Part shown: piece by piece, positions 51,836-60,573 of the stretch | Layout of the letters: each line of letters opens with the position of its first letter | Position numbering within the stretch: the stretch's first letter is position 1 | NCBI GenBank assembly: GCA_031553805.1 | Contig: JAVBLC010000019.1 | Coordinates: 1-64,000 of the forward strand | DNA: 64,000 nt | Source of the DNA: JAITVB01 sp031553805 | Lineage (GTDB): Bacteria; Bacteroidota; Bacteroidia; Bacteroidales; Rikenellaceae | Direction of reading: 5' to 3' | Notes under the pieces: model-generated | What the model saw: the letters and a program-made list of their open reading frames with translations, nothing else | Database searches by the model: none | What the model was told of the DNA's origin: nothing | Made by a program: the position numbers and the translations under genes

Positions 51836-53224
51836 TTAATATCCGAGAATGCGCATCATCGCCCGGTGGCTTTGCTCCTTGGCGAAGAGGCGGGTGTAGT
51901 AGTCGTCGCTGTCGCGGTCGATGATGATGTGTTTCGGCGCCGGGATCAGGCAGTGCTGGATGCCGCCGTAGCCGCCCAGCGACTCCTGGTAGGCCCCCGT
52001 GTGGAATAGCCCGATGTATTGCGTCCCCCCGCCGTTGAGTTTGGGCAGGTAGATCGCATTGGCGTGCGACTCGTTATTGTAGTAGTCTTCGCTGTCGCAA
52101 CTCAGGCCGCCCAGGAATACCCGCTGGTATTCCTTGTCCCAGTTGTTGACCGGCAACAGAATATAGCGCTGGTTGATGCCCCAGATGTCGGGCAAGGTCG
52201 TCATGAACGAGCTGTCGATCATGTACCACAGCTCGCGGTCGTTCTGCTGCTTCTGGTTGATGATCGAATAGAGGGTCGCTCCGCTTTCGCCCACAGTAAA
52301 CGATCCGAACTCGGTGAATATGTTCGGCTCTTCGACATCGGCCGCGTTACATGTGTTCTTGATCTGCGCCACGATCTCTTCGGTCATGTACTCGTAGTCG
52401 TAGTTGAAACCGAGCGAGTTCTTGATCGGAAAGCCGCCCCCGATGTTCAACGAGTCGAGTTCGGGACACAGTTTCTTGAGCTGACAATAGACATTGAGGC
52501 ACTTGTTGAGCTCGCTCCAGTAATATGCGGTGTCTTTAATCCCTGTATTGATAAAAAAATGCAGCATCTTGAATTCGAACTTCTTCTTGGGCTTGATCAC
52601 CTCTTTGTAGAAGTCGACGATGTCGTAGTAGCGAATACCCAGGCGCGAGGTATAGAACTCAAACTTGGGCTCTTCCTCCGAGGCAATGCGGATACCAATC
52701 TTGCATTTGGTGCTGATCGCCTCATCCAACAGGTCGATCTCCTGCTTGTTGTCGAGGATGGGGATCGTGTTCTCAAACCCGTTGTTGACCAGCCCGGCGA
52801 TGTTCTCGACATACTGCGGACGCTTGAACCCGTTGCACACGATATAGATGTTCTTGTCGATCACCCCGCCGTCGTAGAGCGCGTTGATGATGTGGATGTC
52901 GTAGGCCGAAGACGTTTCGAGGTTGATGTCGTTCTTCAGCGCCTCCTCGAGCACGAACGAGAAGTGCGAGCTCTTGGTGCAGTAGCAATAGTTATACTTG
53001 CCCTGGTAATCGACCTTGGCCATCGCCACGTTGAACAGGCGTTTGGCCCGCTGGATCTGCGAGGTGATCTTGGGCAAATATGTGATTTTCAGTGGCGTTC
53101 CATACTGTTTGATGATATCCATCAGCGGTACGTCGTGGAACTGCAGTTCGTTGTCCTGCACAGAAAATTCCTCCTGGGGAAAATCGAACGTTTGTTCGAT
53201 CAGGTCGATGTATTTGTTTTTCAT
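51836..53224 (-). CDS. speA: PLP-dependent decarboxylase, probable arginine decarboxylase
   Basis: A 462-residue fold-type III enzyme. The Schiff-base lysine is in KYNYCYCTKSSHFSFVLEEA (near residue 83), the phosphate-binding glycines in LDSLNIGGGFPIKN, and the dimer-site cysteine region in VFLGGLSCDSEDYY. This matches the arginine/ornithine/diaminopimelate decarboxylase group 2; Bacteroidetes annotate this length as arginine decarboxylase, which would feed agmatine and spermidine synthesis. No agmatine-processing genes are adjacent, so the exact substrate is inferred. Confidence 0.78.
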   Translation of the reverse strand: MKNKYIDLIEQTFDFPQEEFSVQDNELQFHDVPLMDIIKQYGTPLKITYLPKITSQIQRAKRLFNVAMAKVDYQGKYNYCYCTKSSHFSFVLEEALKNDINLETSSAYDIHIINALYDGGVIDKNIYIVCNGFKRPQYVENIAGLVNNGFENTIPILDNKQEIDLLDEAISTKCKIGIRIASEEEPKFEFYTSRLGIRYYDIVDFYKEVIKPKKKFEFKMLHFFINTGIKDTAYYWSELNKCLNVYCQLKKLCPELDSLNIGGGFPIKNSLGFNYDYEYMTEEIVAQIKNTCNAADVEEPNIFTEFGSFTVGESGATLYSIINQKQQNDRELWYMIDSSFMTTLPDIWGINQRYILLPVNNWDKEYQRVFLGGLSCDSEDYYNNESHANAIYLPKLNGGGTQYIGLFHTGAYQESLGGYGGIQHCLIPAPKHIIIDRDSDDYYTRLFAKEQSHRAMMRILGY

Positions 53225-53297
53225 CTCTCGTAACGCGCCTTCCCCGGGACAATCCGGCTGAGCTACTTAGGTTGAATTTAGGTAAAAGTAATCGGAT

Positions 53298-53325
53298 TAC
53301 ATTTGTGCAATCAGCCGCAAATGTA
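53298..53325. promoter_or_regulatory. Facing -7 boxes upstream of the decarboxylase gene
   Basis: TACATTTG on the plus strand (53298-53305) and its exact inverted copy (53318-53325) read on the minus strand, 12 bases apart. The minus-strand box suits the decarboxylase gene with a leader of about 90 bases; the plus-strand box faces no plus-strand gene before tyrS. The palindrome could also be an operator. Confidence 0.5.
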
Positions 53326-53357
53326 GTGAATAAACGGAGTGATTGTACCCCTTATTG

Positions 53358-53741
53358 TTAAAAATCAGCCTCCCAGACGTTATTTTTTCGCACAAGCCGA
53401 AGCATTTCGGGCATCGCATTCGCATCATCCCGGTCACTGCGGATAGTATAATCGCAATAGGCAGTATCTCCATCGAGGCGTGTACCGTGGATTTCGAGCA
53501 GGAACGGGGCAGCCGACTGCCGGGCTGCTTCCGCCGTGATCCCCTCGTAGGCCCAGGCATCAACCACCATCCGCAACTCTTCGTTCGTGCGCTCGGTGGC
53601 CAACTCCATCGCCCGCCCCAAATCTTGTCCATAGTAGGCATCCAGGAACGCTTCGGCAACCGACTCGGGATTCGAGCGATCCAGCCCTCCGCAACTCACG
53701 GACAGCAAAAGGACAACGTATGCAAAAATGCGTTTTATCAC
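53358..53741 (-). CDS. Small DUF4878-like lipoprotein
   Basis: A 127-residue lipoprotein: lipobox VSCGG at about residue 17, then a single alpha+beta domain (SNPESVAEAFLDAYYGQDLG, ALYG-like helix, TAYCDYTIRSDRDDANAMPE, WEADF) of the NTF2-like DUF4878 type. These lipoproteins are common in Bacteroidetes and have no assigned role. It lies alone between the decarboxylase and tyrS genes; the start is the first ATG of a normal signal peptide. Confidence 0.75.
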   Translation of the reverse strand: MIKRIFAYVVLLLSVSCGGLDRSNPESVAEAFLDAYYGQDLGRAMELATERTNEELRMVVDAWAYEGITAEAARQSAAPFLLEIHGTRLDGDTAYCDYTIRSDRDDANAMPEMLRLVRKNNVWEADF

Positions 53742-53827
53742 GGCAAAAACATTGAAATTGGAGGCGCAAGTTACCTATTTTTCGCTTTCGTTGTCATTTT
53801 CAGCAGAAAAAGACGATGGATTTTTAC

Positions 53828-53835
53828 TACCTTTG
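53828..53835 (+). promoter_or_regulatory. -7 box of tyrS
   Basis: TACCTTTG, 52 bases before the chosen ATG (53888). Confidence 0.65.
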
Positions 53836-53887
53836 CCCGTTCAAGTAGAAATTCAGCGTGCCGGAAGGCACCCCAATAAAGACAACG

Positions 53888-55183
53888 ATGAACTTTGTAA
53901 AGGAACTCACCTGGCGCGGCATGGTCCAGGACATGATGCCCGGTGCCGAGGAACAACTGCAGAAAGAGATGACGACCGCCTACCTGGGGATCGACCCCAC
54001 GGCCGACTCGCTGCATATCGGACATCTGGTGGGCGTGATGATCCTCAAGCACTTTCAGAATTGCGGACACAAACCGATCTTCCTGATCGGCGGTGCCACC
54101 GGAATGATCGGCGACCCGTCGGGCAAATCGGCCGAGCGCAACCTGCTCGACGAGCCCACCCTGCGCCACAACCAGCACGCGATCAAGGCCCAGTTGTCGA
54201 AGTGGGTCGATTTCGACTCGGACGCACCGAACGCCGCCGAAATGGTCAACAACTACGACTGGATGAAGGACATCTCGTTCCTCGATTTCATCCGCGACAT
54301 CGGCAAGCTGATTACCGTCAACTACATGATGGCCAAAGACTCTGTAAAGAAGCGCTTCAGCGGCGAGGGCGAAGGAATGTCGTTTACCGAGTTCACCTAC
54401 CAACTGGTGCAGGGTTTTGACTTCCTGACCCTGTTCGAACAGAAGAATTGCAAAATACAACTCGGCGGCTCCGACCAGTGGGGTAACATCACCACCGGCA
54501 CTGAGTTGATCCGCCGCAAGCTGGGTGCCGAAGCGTGGGGTATCACCTGCCCGCTGATCAAGAAATCGGACGGCGTGAAGTTCGGCAAGACCGAATCGGG
54601 CAACGTATGGCTCGATCCGCGTTACACGTCGCCCTACAAATTCTATCAGTTCTGGCTCAACGTGAGCGACGAGGACGCCGAGAGCTACATCAAAATTTTT
54701 ACAATGTTAGGTCGCGAGGAGATTGATGCAATTATCAACGAACATCGCCAGGCGCCGCACCAGCGCGCACTGCAAAAAGCGCTGGCCCGGGAGGTGACCT
54801 GCATGATCCACTCCGAGGCCGAATACAACAAGGCGGTCGAAGCGTCGGGCATCCTGTTCGGCAACGCCACCTCCGAGGCGTTGCGGGGATTGGAAGAAGA
54901 AACTTTCCTGCAGGTATTCGAAGGGGTGCCGACGTTTGAGGTACCCGCATCGAGTTTTGCCGGCGAGGGCATCGCGTTCTCGACGCTGTGCGCCGAATCG
55001 GCGGCGGTTTTTGCCTCGAAAGGCGAGTTGCGCCGGCTGGTGCAAGGCGGGGGCATCTCGATCAACAAGGAGAAAGTTGAAAATCCCGAGATGCCGGTCG
55101 CGGCTTCGATGCTCATTTCCGGCAAATACCTCCTGATCCAAAAAGGGAAGAAGAACTACTATTTGATTATCGCCAAGGCGTAA
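53888..55183 (+). CDS. tyrS: Tyrosine--tRNA ligase
   Basis: A 431-residue class I synthetase charging tRNA-Tyr. ATP site HIGH-type motif DSLHIGHLVGVMILKHFQ near residue 47; tyrosine pocket YDWMKDISFLDFIRDIGK; QLGGSDQWGNITTGTELIRR; KMSKS-type loop KFGKTESGNVWLD; C-terminal S4 domain (RLVQGGGISINKEKVENPEM). The frame is open to 53858, but the ATG at 53888 gives the family start MNFVKELTWRG. A terminator follows about 20 bases after the stop. Confidence 0.97.
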   Translation: MNFVKELTWRGMVQDMMPGAEEQLQKEMTTAYLGIDPTADSLHIGHLVGVMILKHFQNCGHKPIFLIGGATGMIGDPSGKSAERNLLDEPTLRHNQHAIKAQLSKWVDFDSDAPNAAEMVNNYDWMKDISFLDFIRDIGKLITVNYMMAKDSVKKRFSGEGEGMSFTEFTYQLVQGFDFLTLFEQKNCKIQLGGSDQWGNITTGTELIRRKLGAEAWGITCPLIKKSDGVKFGKTESGNVWLDPRYTSPYKFYQFWLNVSDEDAESYIKIFTMLGREEIDAIINEHRQAPHQRALQKALAREVTCMIHSEAEYNKAVEASGILFGNATSEALRGLEEETFLQVFEGVPTFEVPASSFAGEGIAFSTLCAESAAVFASKGELRRLVQGGGISINKEKVENPEMPVAASMLISGKYLLIQKGKKNYYLIIAKA

Positions 55184-55205
55184 TTCTTATTTTACCGCCA
55201 TACAG

Positions 55206-55238
55206 GTTCGGGACGCTTTCGCATCCCGAACTTTTTTA
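55206..55238 (+). terminator. tyrS terminator
   Basis: Stem GTTCGGGA/TCCCGAAC (55206-55213, 55224-55231) with inner GC pairs, followed by T6. Confidence 0.88.
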
Positions 55239-55370
55239 TATTTAATCCCCCGCCCCACTCTTGCAAGGACACAAAAGCGACAGAAAATCTTTTGGGGCGC
55301 CTATAAAGAAGAAGCGAAAAAAAACGCGATCTTACCACAACCAAAGTCCGGTTCATTAAACGAAAAACCA

Positions 55371-55378
55371 TACCTTTG
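55371..55378 (+). promoter_or_regulatory. -7 box of the small membrane protein gene
   Basis: TACCTTTG ends five bases before the ATG at 55384; the transcript would be leaderless or almost so. Confidence 0.55.
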
Positions 55379-55383
55379 TATAT

Positions 55384-55551
55384 ATGTATAAAAAACTCAC
55401 TCCGAAAGAAGAAAAAATGATTCGGGAAAACTCGCAGCAAGGCGAAACTCCCGGTCGAAAAAACCAAATCCGCTCAGCGCTCACCCTGGGGCTGATTCTG
55501 CTCGGAATGATTATTTTGTGCTATTTTATTCTATACATCGTATCTTTTTAG
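55384..55551 (+). CDS. Small single-pass membrane protein, 55 residues
   Basis: An ORF below the usual size limit: MYKKLTPKEEKMIRENSQQG, a basic stretch (PGRKNQIRSA), then one strongly hydrophobic helix LTLGLILLGMIILCYFILY and VSF. A basic segment before the helix predicts the N-terminus in the cytosol. Support for reality: an exact promoter box directly upstream, an uninterrupted frame, and sensible composition. Against: short, and family unknown to me. It lies between tyrS and the glutamine synthetase gene. Confidence 0.6.
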   Translation: MYKKLTPKEEKMIRENSQQGETPGRKNQIRSALTLGLILLGMIILCYFILYIVSF

Positions 55552-55624
55552 GGGGTATATGAATAAAATTTACTGTTTTCATGCACACACCCCCTAAAAA
55601 ATGGCATAATTTCAAAAAAATATC

Positions 55625-55632
55625 TATTTTTG
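55625..55632 (+). promoter_or_regulatory. -7 box of glutamine synthetase III
   Basis: TATTTTTG, 22 bases before the ATG. Confidence 0.6.
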
Positions 55633-55654
55633 CAGAAATTAATCAAAAATAGAT

Positions 55655-57844
55655 ATGGCCACATTGCGCTTCAAGGCCCTGGACGAAATCTCCAGGCGCG
55701 AACTCCCGAAAGCCGAACGGTCCGGTGAAAGAATTTCGTCGCTCTTCGGGGCAGACGTCTTCGACCGCGAAAAAATGCGCCACTACATCTCGAAAGAGGT
55801 ATACGAAAGCCTTTGCCAGGCGATCGACGAGGGCACCACGATCGAACGCAAAGTAGCCAACCAAATCGCCATCGGCATGAAAACCTGGGCGACCGAACGC
55901 GGCGCGACCCACTATTCGCACTGGTTCCAGCCGCTGAACGACCTGACGGCCGAAAAGCACGACGCCTTTTTCGAACCGATGATCGGCGGCGGTTCGTTTG
56001 AAACGTTCCGCGGCGACCTGCTGATCCAGCAGGAGCCCGATGCCTCGTCGTTCCCCAACGGCGGTCTGCGCAACACGTTCGAAGCCCGCGGCTATTCGGC
56101 GTGGGACCCCTCGTCGCCCGCTTTCATTATCGGCAAAACGCTTTGTATCCCCAGCATCTTTATCGCCTACACGGGCGAAGCGCTCGACTTCAAGACCCCG
56201 CTCCTGCGTTCGTTGCAGGCACTGGAGAAGGCGGCCGTCGACGTGTGCCAATACTTTGACAAAGACGTCAAAAAGGTCAACGTCACCCTCGGCTGGGAAC
56301 AGGAATATTTTTTGATTGACGAAGCGCTGTTCTACGCCCGGCCCGACCTCTCGCAGACCGGCCGCACGCTGATGGGCCACATCGCGGCCAAAGACCAGCA
56401 GCTGGAAGACCACTATTTCGGCGCCATTCCGCAGCGCGTGACCGCCTTTATGCAGGATTTCGAAGAACAGGCCTACCGCCTCGGGATTCCGCTCAAGACG
56501 CGCCACAACGAGGCGGCGCCCAACCAATTCGAGTGCGCCCCGGTCTTCGAGGAGTGCAACATCGCCGTCGATCATAACACACTATTGATGAGCACAATGC
56601 GAATGGTCGCATTGAAGCATAAATTGCGCGTACTGTTCCACGAAAAACCTTATGCAGGCGTGAATGGTTCGGGCAAGCACTGCAACTGGTCGCTGGCCAC
56701 CAACACGGGGGTCAATCTGCTCGCGCCGGGCAAAACGCCGAAAAACAACACCCAGTTCCTGGCCTTTTTCGTCAGTGCGATCAAGGCGGCCCACGATCGC
56801 GGGATGCTGATCATGTCGTCGATCGCCACCCAGAGCAACACCCACCGCCTGGGCGCAAACGAAGCGCCGCCGGCCATTATGTCGGTTTTTGCAGGATCGA
56901 CGCTCTCCGCCGTATTGGATTCGCTGGAAGAACGGGTCAGTAACAAAAAAATGTCGCCGGACGAAAAAACCGATATCAAGATCGATATCGGCAAGATCCC
57001 CAACATCCTGTTGGACAACACCGACCGCAACCGCACTTCGCCGTTTGCCTTTACCGGTAACCGGTTCGAGTTCCGGGCCACAGGGTCGTCGGCCAACTGC
57101 GCCGCGCCGCTCATCGTGATCAACACCGCCGTCACCGAACAGCTCATCCTATTCAAAGACGGGGTCGAAAAACTGATCGACAAGGGCGTGAAGAAAGACG
57201 AGGCCATCCTGCAGGTGATCCGCGATTTCATCAAGGCATCGAAAAAGATCCGTTTCGAAGGCAACGGCTATAGCGACGAATGGATTCAGGAAGCCACCGG
57301 CAAACGCGGATTGGAAAGCATCAACGACGTGACCGAAGCGTTCCGTACCTTCCTGCGTCCCGACAGCGTGGCCCTGTTCAAGCGCCACGGGGTGTTCTCC
57401 GAGTCGGAATTGCACGCCCGCTATGAAATCAACAACGAAATCCTGGCCAAAAAAATCCAGATCGAATCGCGTGTGCTGGCCGACCTGGCCACGAACCACA
57501 TCGTGCCGACCGCCATTAAATACCAGAACGTATTGATCGGAAACGTGCGCGGCTTGAAAGAAATTTTTCCGGACACCTACCAGGAACTCGCCTCGGAAGA
57601 GATCCGCACGATCGCCAAGATCGCCGGTTACGTGAAAAACATCCGCGAAAAAACCCGTGCGATGGTGCAGCTGCGAAAAATCTACAACAACGTCGACGAC
57701 ATCGTCGAACGCGCCCGCGGATACTCGCAGGAGGTAACCCCCTACCTGAACGACATCCGCTCCTACATCGACCGCCTCGAACGCATCGTCGACGACGAAC
57801 TCTGGCCCCTGCCCAAATACCGCGAAATGATGACACTCAACTAA
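55655..57844 (+). CDS. glnN: Glutamine synthetase type III
   Basis: A 729-residue GSIII, the large glutamine synthetase of Bacteroidetes and cyanobacteria, making glutamine from glutamate and ammonia with ATP. Motifs: WFQPLNDLTAEKHDAFFEPM, GGLRNTFEARGYSAWDPSSP, TLGWEQEYFLIDEALFYARP (catalytic Glu), TRHNEAAPNQFECAPVFEEC, NGSGKHCNWSLATNTG, and NRTSPFAFTGNRFEFRATGS. The C-terminal ~150 residues are helical, as in the dodecameric GSIII. No nitrogen-regulator gene is adjacent. Length is normal. Downstream lies a cluster of inverted repeats. Confidence 0.97.
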   Translation: MATLRFKALDEISRRELPKAERSGERISSLFGADVFDREKMRHYISKEVYESLCQAIDEGTTIERKVANQIAIGMKTWATERGATHYSHWFQPLNDLTAEKHDAFFEPMIGGGSFETFRGDLLIQQEPDASSFPNGGLRNTFEARGYSAWDPSSPAFIIGKTLCIPSIFIAYTGEALDFKTPLLRSLQALEKAAVDVCQYFDKDVKKVNVTLGWEQEYFLIDEALFYARPDLSQTGRTLMGHIAAKDQQLEDHYFGAIPQRVTAFMQDFEEQAYRLGIPLKTRHNEAAPNQFECAPVFEECNIAVDHNTLLMSTMRMVALKHKLRVLFHEKPYAGVNGSGKHCNWSLATNTGVNLLAPGKTPKNNTQFLAFFVSAIKAAHDRGMLIMSSIATQSNTHRLGANEAPPAIMSVFAGSTLSAVLDSLEERVSNKKMSPDEKTDIKIDIGKIPNILLDNTDRNRTSPFAFTGNRFEFRATGSSANCAAPLIVINTAVTEQLILFKDGVEKLIDKGVKKDEAILQVIRDFIKASKKIRFEGNGYSDEWIQEATGKRGLESINDVTEAFRTFLRPDSVALFKRHGVFSESELHARYEINNEILAKKIQIESRVLADLATNHIVPTAIKYQNVLIGNVRGLKEIFPDTYQELASEEIRTIAKIAGYVKNIREKTRAMVQLRKIYNNVDDIVERARGYSQEVTPYLNDIRSYIDRLERIVDDELWPLPKYREMMTLN

Positions 57845-57870
57845 GGTCGAGCGAGGGTAGAGCAGCCTCT

Positions 57871-57932
57871 GACTGGCACTTTTTGTAAAAAGTACCTCAA
57901 AAACTTTTCTGGAAAGCTGCGCTTTCCTTGAC
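57871..57932 (-). repeat. Two-hairpin intergenic repeat, copy C (inverted)
   Basis: On the minus strand it reads like copies A and B: hairpin GGAAAGC-GCA-GCTTTCC (57911-57927), a run AAAAGTTTTTG, then a second hairpin with TTTTT/AAAAA stem. It begins 26 bases after the glutamine synthetase stop. Confidence 0.75.
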
Positions 57933-57952
57933 TTACTTTACTCGGCCTTACA

Positions 57953-58038
57953 AAAGGTTTTAGAGAGGGGTACCCTTTCCAGTAGCATGTCGAATTCTCG
58001 ATTGCCATCCGGAAAGGGTACCCCTCTCTAAAACCTTT
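57953..58038. repeat. Perfect 28-bp inverted repeat with 30-nt loop
   Basis: Arms 57953-57980 and 58011-58038 are exact reverse complements. It sits exactly between repeat copies C and B, which are themselves in opposite orientation, so the whole of 57871-58119 is a nested palindrome-like block. Confidence 0.85.
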
Positions 58039-58053
58039 ACTAAAACTAGGCAA

Positions 58054-58119
58054 GGGAGGTCAGGAGAAACGAAGTTTCTCAGAAAAATTTTTGGTGCCGC
58101 TTTTTATAAAAAGCGGCAG
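58054..58119 (+). repeat. Two-hairpin intergenic repeat, copy B
   Basis: Hairpin 1 GAGAAAC-GAA-GTTTCTC (58064-58080); hairpin 2 with 10-bp arms 58096-58105 and 58108-58117 around AT; AAAAATTTTTG between. Closest to copy A. It lies 27 bases beyond the 3' end of the minus-strand decarboxylase-family gene. Confidence 0.8.
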
Positions 58120-58146
58120 TCGAAGCAGGCCCACCCCCGATCGGGC

Positions 58147-58458
58147 TTAGCAGCGGTCGTAGGTTTCGAGGGCTTGGGCGAGGCAGCTGGCTATGCCTTT
58201 AATGCCGCAAACGGTGGTGGTCAGGAGAATGGTTTCTTTCAGTTCATCGCGAGTTGCCCCGGCGGCTTTGGCCATAGGGACGTGGGCGGTGACGGCGGTG
58301 GTTTCGCCTTGCGAGGCGCGGATGGCGATGTAGAGGAGTTGTTTGACCTTGGGTTCTAAGGCGGGCAAGGCGCTGACGGTCTGGATGAGATTACCGAAAG
58401 CCCGGGCTACTTCGGGGGCTTCTTCGCTGAAGAGCTGCATGAGGTTTTTTCCTTCCAT
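58147..58458 (-). CDS. Carboxymuconolactone-decarboxylase-family protein (AhpD-like fold)
   Basis: A 103-residue all-helical protein of the CMD/AhpD superfamily: SALPALEPKVKQLLYIAIRA, then ETTAVTAHVPMAKAAGATRD and ETILLTTTVCGIKGIASCLA. The usual CxxC of AhpD is absent (HVPMAKAAG), so thiol-peroxidase partner activity is unlikely; such members may be decarboxylase-like or of other function. The ORF extends upstream to 58626, but that part overlaps the groL terminator; ATG 58458 gives the normal N-terminus. The end of the gene resembles the end of the partial glycosidase gene at 62991. Confidence 0.8.
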   Translation of the reverse strand: MEGKNLMQLFSEEAPEVARAFGNLIQTVSALPALEPKVKQLLYIAIRASQGETTAVTAHVPMAKAAGATRDELKETILLTTTVCGIKGIASCLAQALETYDRC

Positions 58459-58496
58459 GGCGGTTGAAATTTTTCGAAAGGTAAACATAATGCATG

Positions 58497-58531
58497 AAAA
58501 AAGGGTGCCCCCGATGTGGGCACCCTTTTTC
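58497..58531 (-). terminator. groL terminator
   Basis: Stem AAAAAAGGGTGCCC with GGGCACCCTTTTT (58497-58510, 58518-58530), 7-nt loop; T-run on either strand. Confidence 0.9.
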
Positions 58532-58547
58532 GTCTGCATGGACGATT

Positions 58548-60179
58548 TTACATCATCCCGCCCATTCCGCCGCCCATCGGGGGCATCGCGGGAGCGTTTT
58601 CTTCTTTCTTCTCGGCGAGTACGCACTCGGTGGTAAGGAACATGGCGGCGACCGAAGCGGCGTTTTCGAGCGCTACACGGGCCACTTTGGTCGGATCGAT
58701 GATCCCGGCCTTGAGCATGTCTTCGTACTGGTCGAGGCGGGCGTTGTAACCGAAGGCGGCTTTGCCTTCAGTGACCTTCTGAACCACGACCGAACCTTCG
58801 CCGCCGGCGTTGGTCACGATCTGGCGCAGGGGTTCCTCGATGGCGCGTTTCACGATGGCGATACCGGTGTTCTGATCGTCGTTTTCGCCTTTGAGCTTGT
58901 CAAGGGCTGCCTTGGCGCGGATGTAGGCCACACCGCCACCTGGGATGATCCCTTCCTCAACGGCGGCACGTGTAGCGGCCAGGGCGTCGTCGACGCGGTC
59001 TTTCTTTTCTTTCATTTCGACTTCGGTGGCGGCGCCCACGTAGAGGACAGCCACACCGCCGGCCAGCTTGGCAAGGCGTTCGGCAAGTTTTTCCTTGTCG
59101 TAATCCGAGGTCGACGACTGCATCTGCTTCTTGATCTGGGCCACGCGGTTGTCGATATTGGCTTTGCTGCCGCTACCACCCACGATCACCGTGTTGTCCT
59201 TATTGATGGAAACTTTGTCGGCGCTGCCGAGCATCTCCAACTTGGCCTGATCGAGGCGCAAACCCTTTTCTTCCGAGATTACGACGCCACCTGTCAACAC
59301 GGCGATGTCTTCGAGCATTTCTTTACGGCGGTCGCCGAAGCCCGGAGCCTTGACCGCAGCGATTTTCAGCGTACCACGCAGGCGGTTCACCACCAGGGCG
59401 GCCAACGCTTCGCCGTCGACGTCTTCGGCGATGATCAGCAGCGAACGGCCGTTCTGTGCCACCGGTTCGAGCACGGGCATGAGCTCTTTCATCGTCGAGA
59501 TTTTTTTGTCGGTGATCAGGATCATCGGCTTTTCAAGCACGGCTTCCATCTTTTCGGAATCGGTGATGAAGTAGGCCGAGATGTAACCGCGATCGAACTG
59601 CATCCCTTCGACCACTTCCACGTGGGTTTCGGTGCCTTTCGCCTCTTCGACGGTGATCACGCCTTCTTTCTTCACTTTGCTCATCGCTTCGGCGATCAGG
59701 GCGCCGATAGAGGGGTCGTTGTTGGCTGAAATTGAGGCTACTTGTTCCACCTTGCTGATGTCGTCGCCCACGGGCTGGCTCTGCTTGCGAAGGTTGGCCA
59801 CCACGGCTTCGACCGCTTTGTCGATCCCGCGTTTGAGGTCCATCGGATTGGCACCGGCGGTGACGTTCTTGATCCCCACGCCAACCATGGCCTGGGCCAG
59901 GATGGTGGCAGTGGTGGTGCCGTCACCGGCGTCGTCGGCCGTTTTCGAGGCTACCTCTTTGACCATCTGGGCGCCCATGTTGGCGAAAACGTCGTCAAGT
60001 TCGATCTCTTTGGCTACCGTCACACCGTCCTTGGTGATCTGCGGCGCGCCGAATTTCTTGTCAATAACCACATTGCGGCCTTTCGGGCCGAGGGTGACTT
60101 TCACCGCGTCGGCCAGGGCATCGACGCCTTTCTTGAGCAACTCGCGGGCTTCGCTGTCGTATTTGATCTCTTTTGCCAT
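58548..60179 (-). CDS. groL: Chaperonin GroEL
   Basis: A 543-residue Hsp60 that folds proteins in a double-ring chamber with GroES. Start MAKEIKYDSEARELLKKGVD, ATP site LGPKGRNVVIDKKFGAPQIT and DGTTTATILAQAMV, apical and hinge segments in normal order, AATRAAVEEGIIPGGGVAYI, and the glycine-methionine tail GGGMGGMM. Only one copy in the window. Follows groES by 29 bases on the minus strand. Confidence 0.98.
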   Translation of the reverse strand: MAKEIKYDSEARELLKKGVDALADAVKVTLGPKGRNVVIDKKFGAPQITKDGVTVAKEIELDDVFANMGAQMVKEVASKTADDAGDGTTTATILAQAMVGVGIKNVTAGANPMDLKRGIDKAVEAVVANLRKQSQPVGDDISKVEQVASISANNDPSIGALIAEAMSKVKKEGVITVEEAKGTETHVEVVEGMQFDRGYISAYFITDSEKMEAVLEKPMILITDKKISTMKELMPVLEPVAQNGRSLLIIAEDVDGEALAALVVNRLRGTLKIAAVKAPGFGDRRKEMLEDIAVLTGGVVISEEKGLRLDQAKLEMLGSADKVSINKDNTVIVGGSGSKANIDNRVAQIKKQMQSSTSDYDKEKLAERLAKLAGGVAVLYVGAATEVEMKEKKDRVDDALAATRAAVEEGIIPGGGVAYIRAKAALDKLKGENDDQNTGIAIVKRAIEEPLRQIVTNAGGEGSVVVQKVTEGKAAFGYNARLDQYEDMLKAGIIDPTKVARVALENAASVAAMFLTTECVLAEKKEENAPAMPPMGGGMGGMM

Positions 60180-60208
60180 TTTTCGTGTGTTTTTAGGTTC
60201 TCAACTAA

Positions 60209-60478
60209 TTAGATGATAGCGAGGATATCGCTCTGGCGCATAATCAGGTAATCCTTGCCGTCGGCCTGGATTTCGGTGCCGGCATACTTGCCGTAGAGCA
60301 CGTTGTCGCCTTTCTTGACTTCCATTTTCACTTCGCTGGTGCCGGGGCCTACGGCTACAACTTTGCCTTCGAGCGGTTTTTCCTTGGCCGTGTCGGGGAT
60401 ATAGAGCCCCCCGGCGGTTTTTTCTTCGGCAGCCTTGGGCTCGATCAGCACGCGGTCTGCTAACGGTTTGATGTTCAT
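60209..60478 (-). CDS. groS: Co-chaperonin GroES
   Basis: An 89-residue lid of the GroEL chamber. Start MNIKPLADRVLIEPKAAEEK, mobile loop KTAGGLYIPDTAKEK, and the closing strand KDYLIMRQSDILAII. An open frame to 61075 is accidental; the ATG at 60478 gives the normal length. First gene of the groES-groEL operon, with an unusual control region upstream. Confidence 0.97.
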   Translation of the reverse strand: MNIKPLADRVLIEPKAAEEKTAGGLYIPDTAKEKPLEGKVVAVGPGTSEVKMEVKKGDNVLYGKYAGTEIQADGKDYLIMRQSDILAII

Positions 60479-60524
60479 AGTTTTCGATTTATTTAATGGT
60501 TTTCGTGTCTGTGTTCTCCTTTTA

Positions 60525-60542
60525 CACACAATGTATGCCAAA
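60525..60542 (-). promoter_or_regulatory. Candidate sigma-54-like promoter of groES-groEL
   Basis: The minus strand reads TTTGGCATACATTGTGTG, with TTGGCA and, ten bases after the GG, GT instead of the -12 GC. The usual TAnnTTTG box is absent here. The match to a -24/-12 promoter is imperfect. Confidence 0.35.
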
Positions 60543-60573
60543 GGAATTTTCGGGCCGAAACGGCAGTTTTTGG

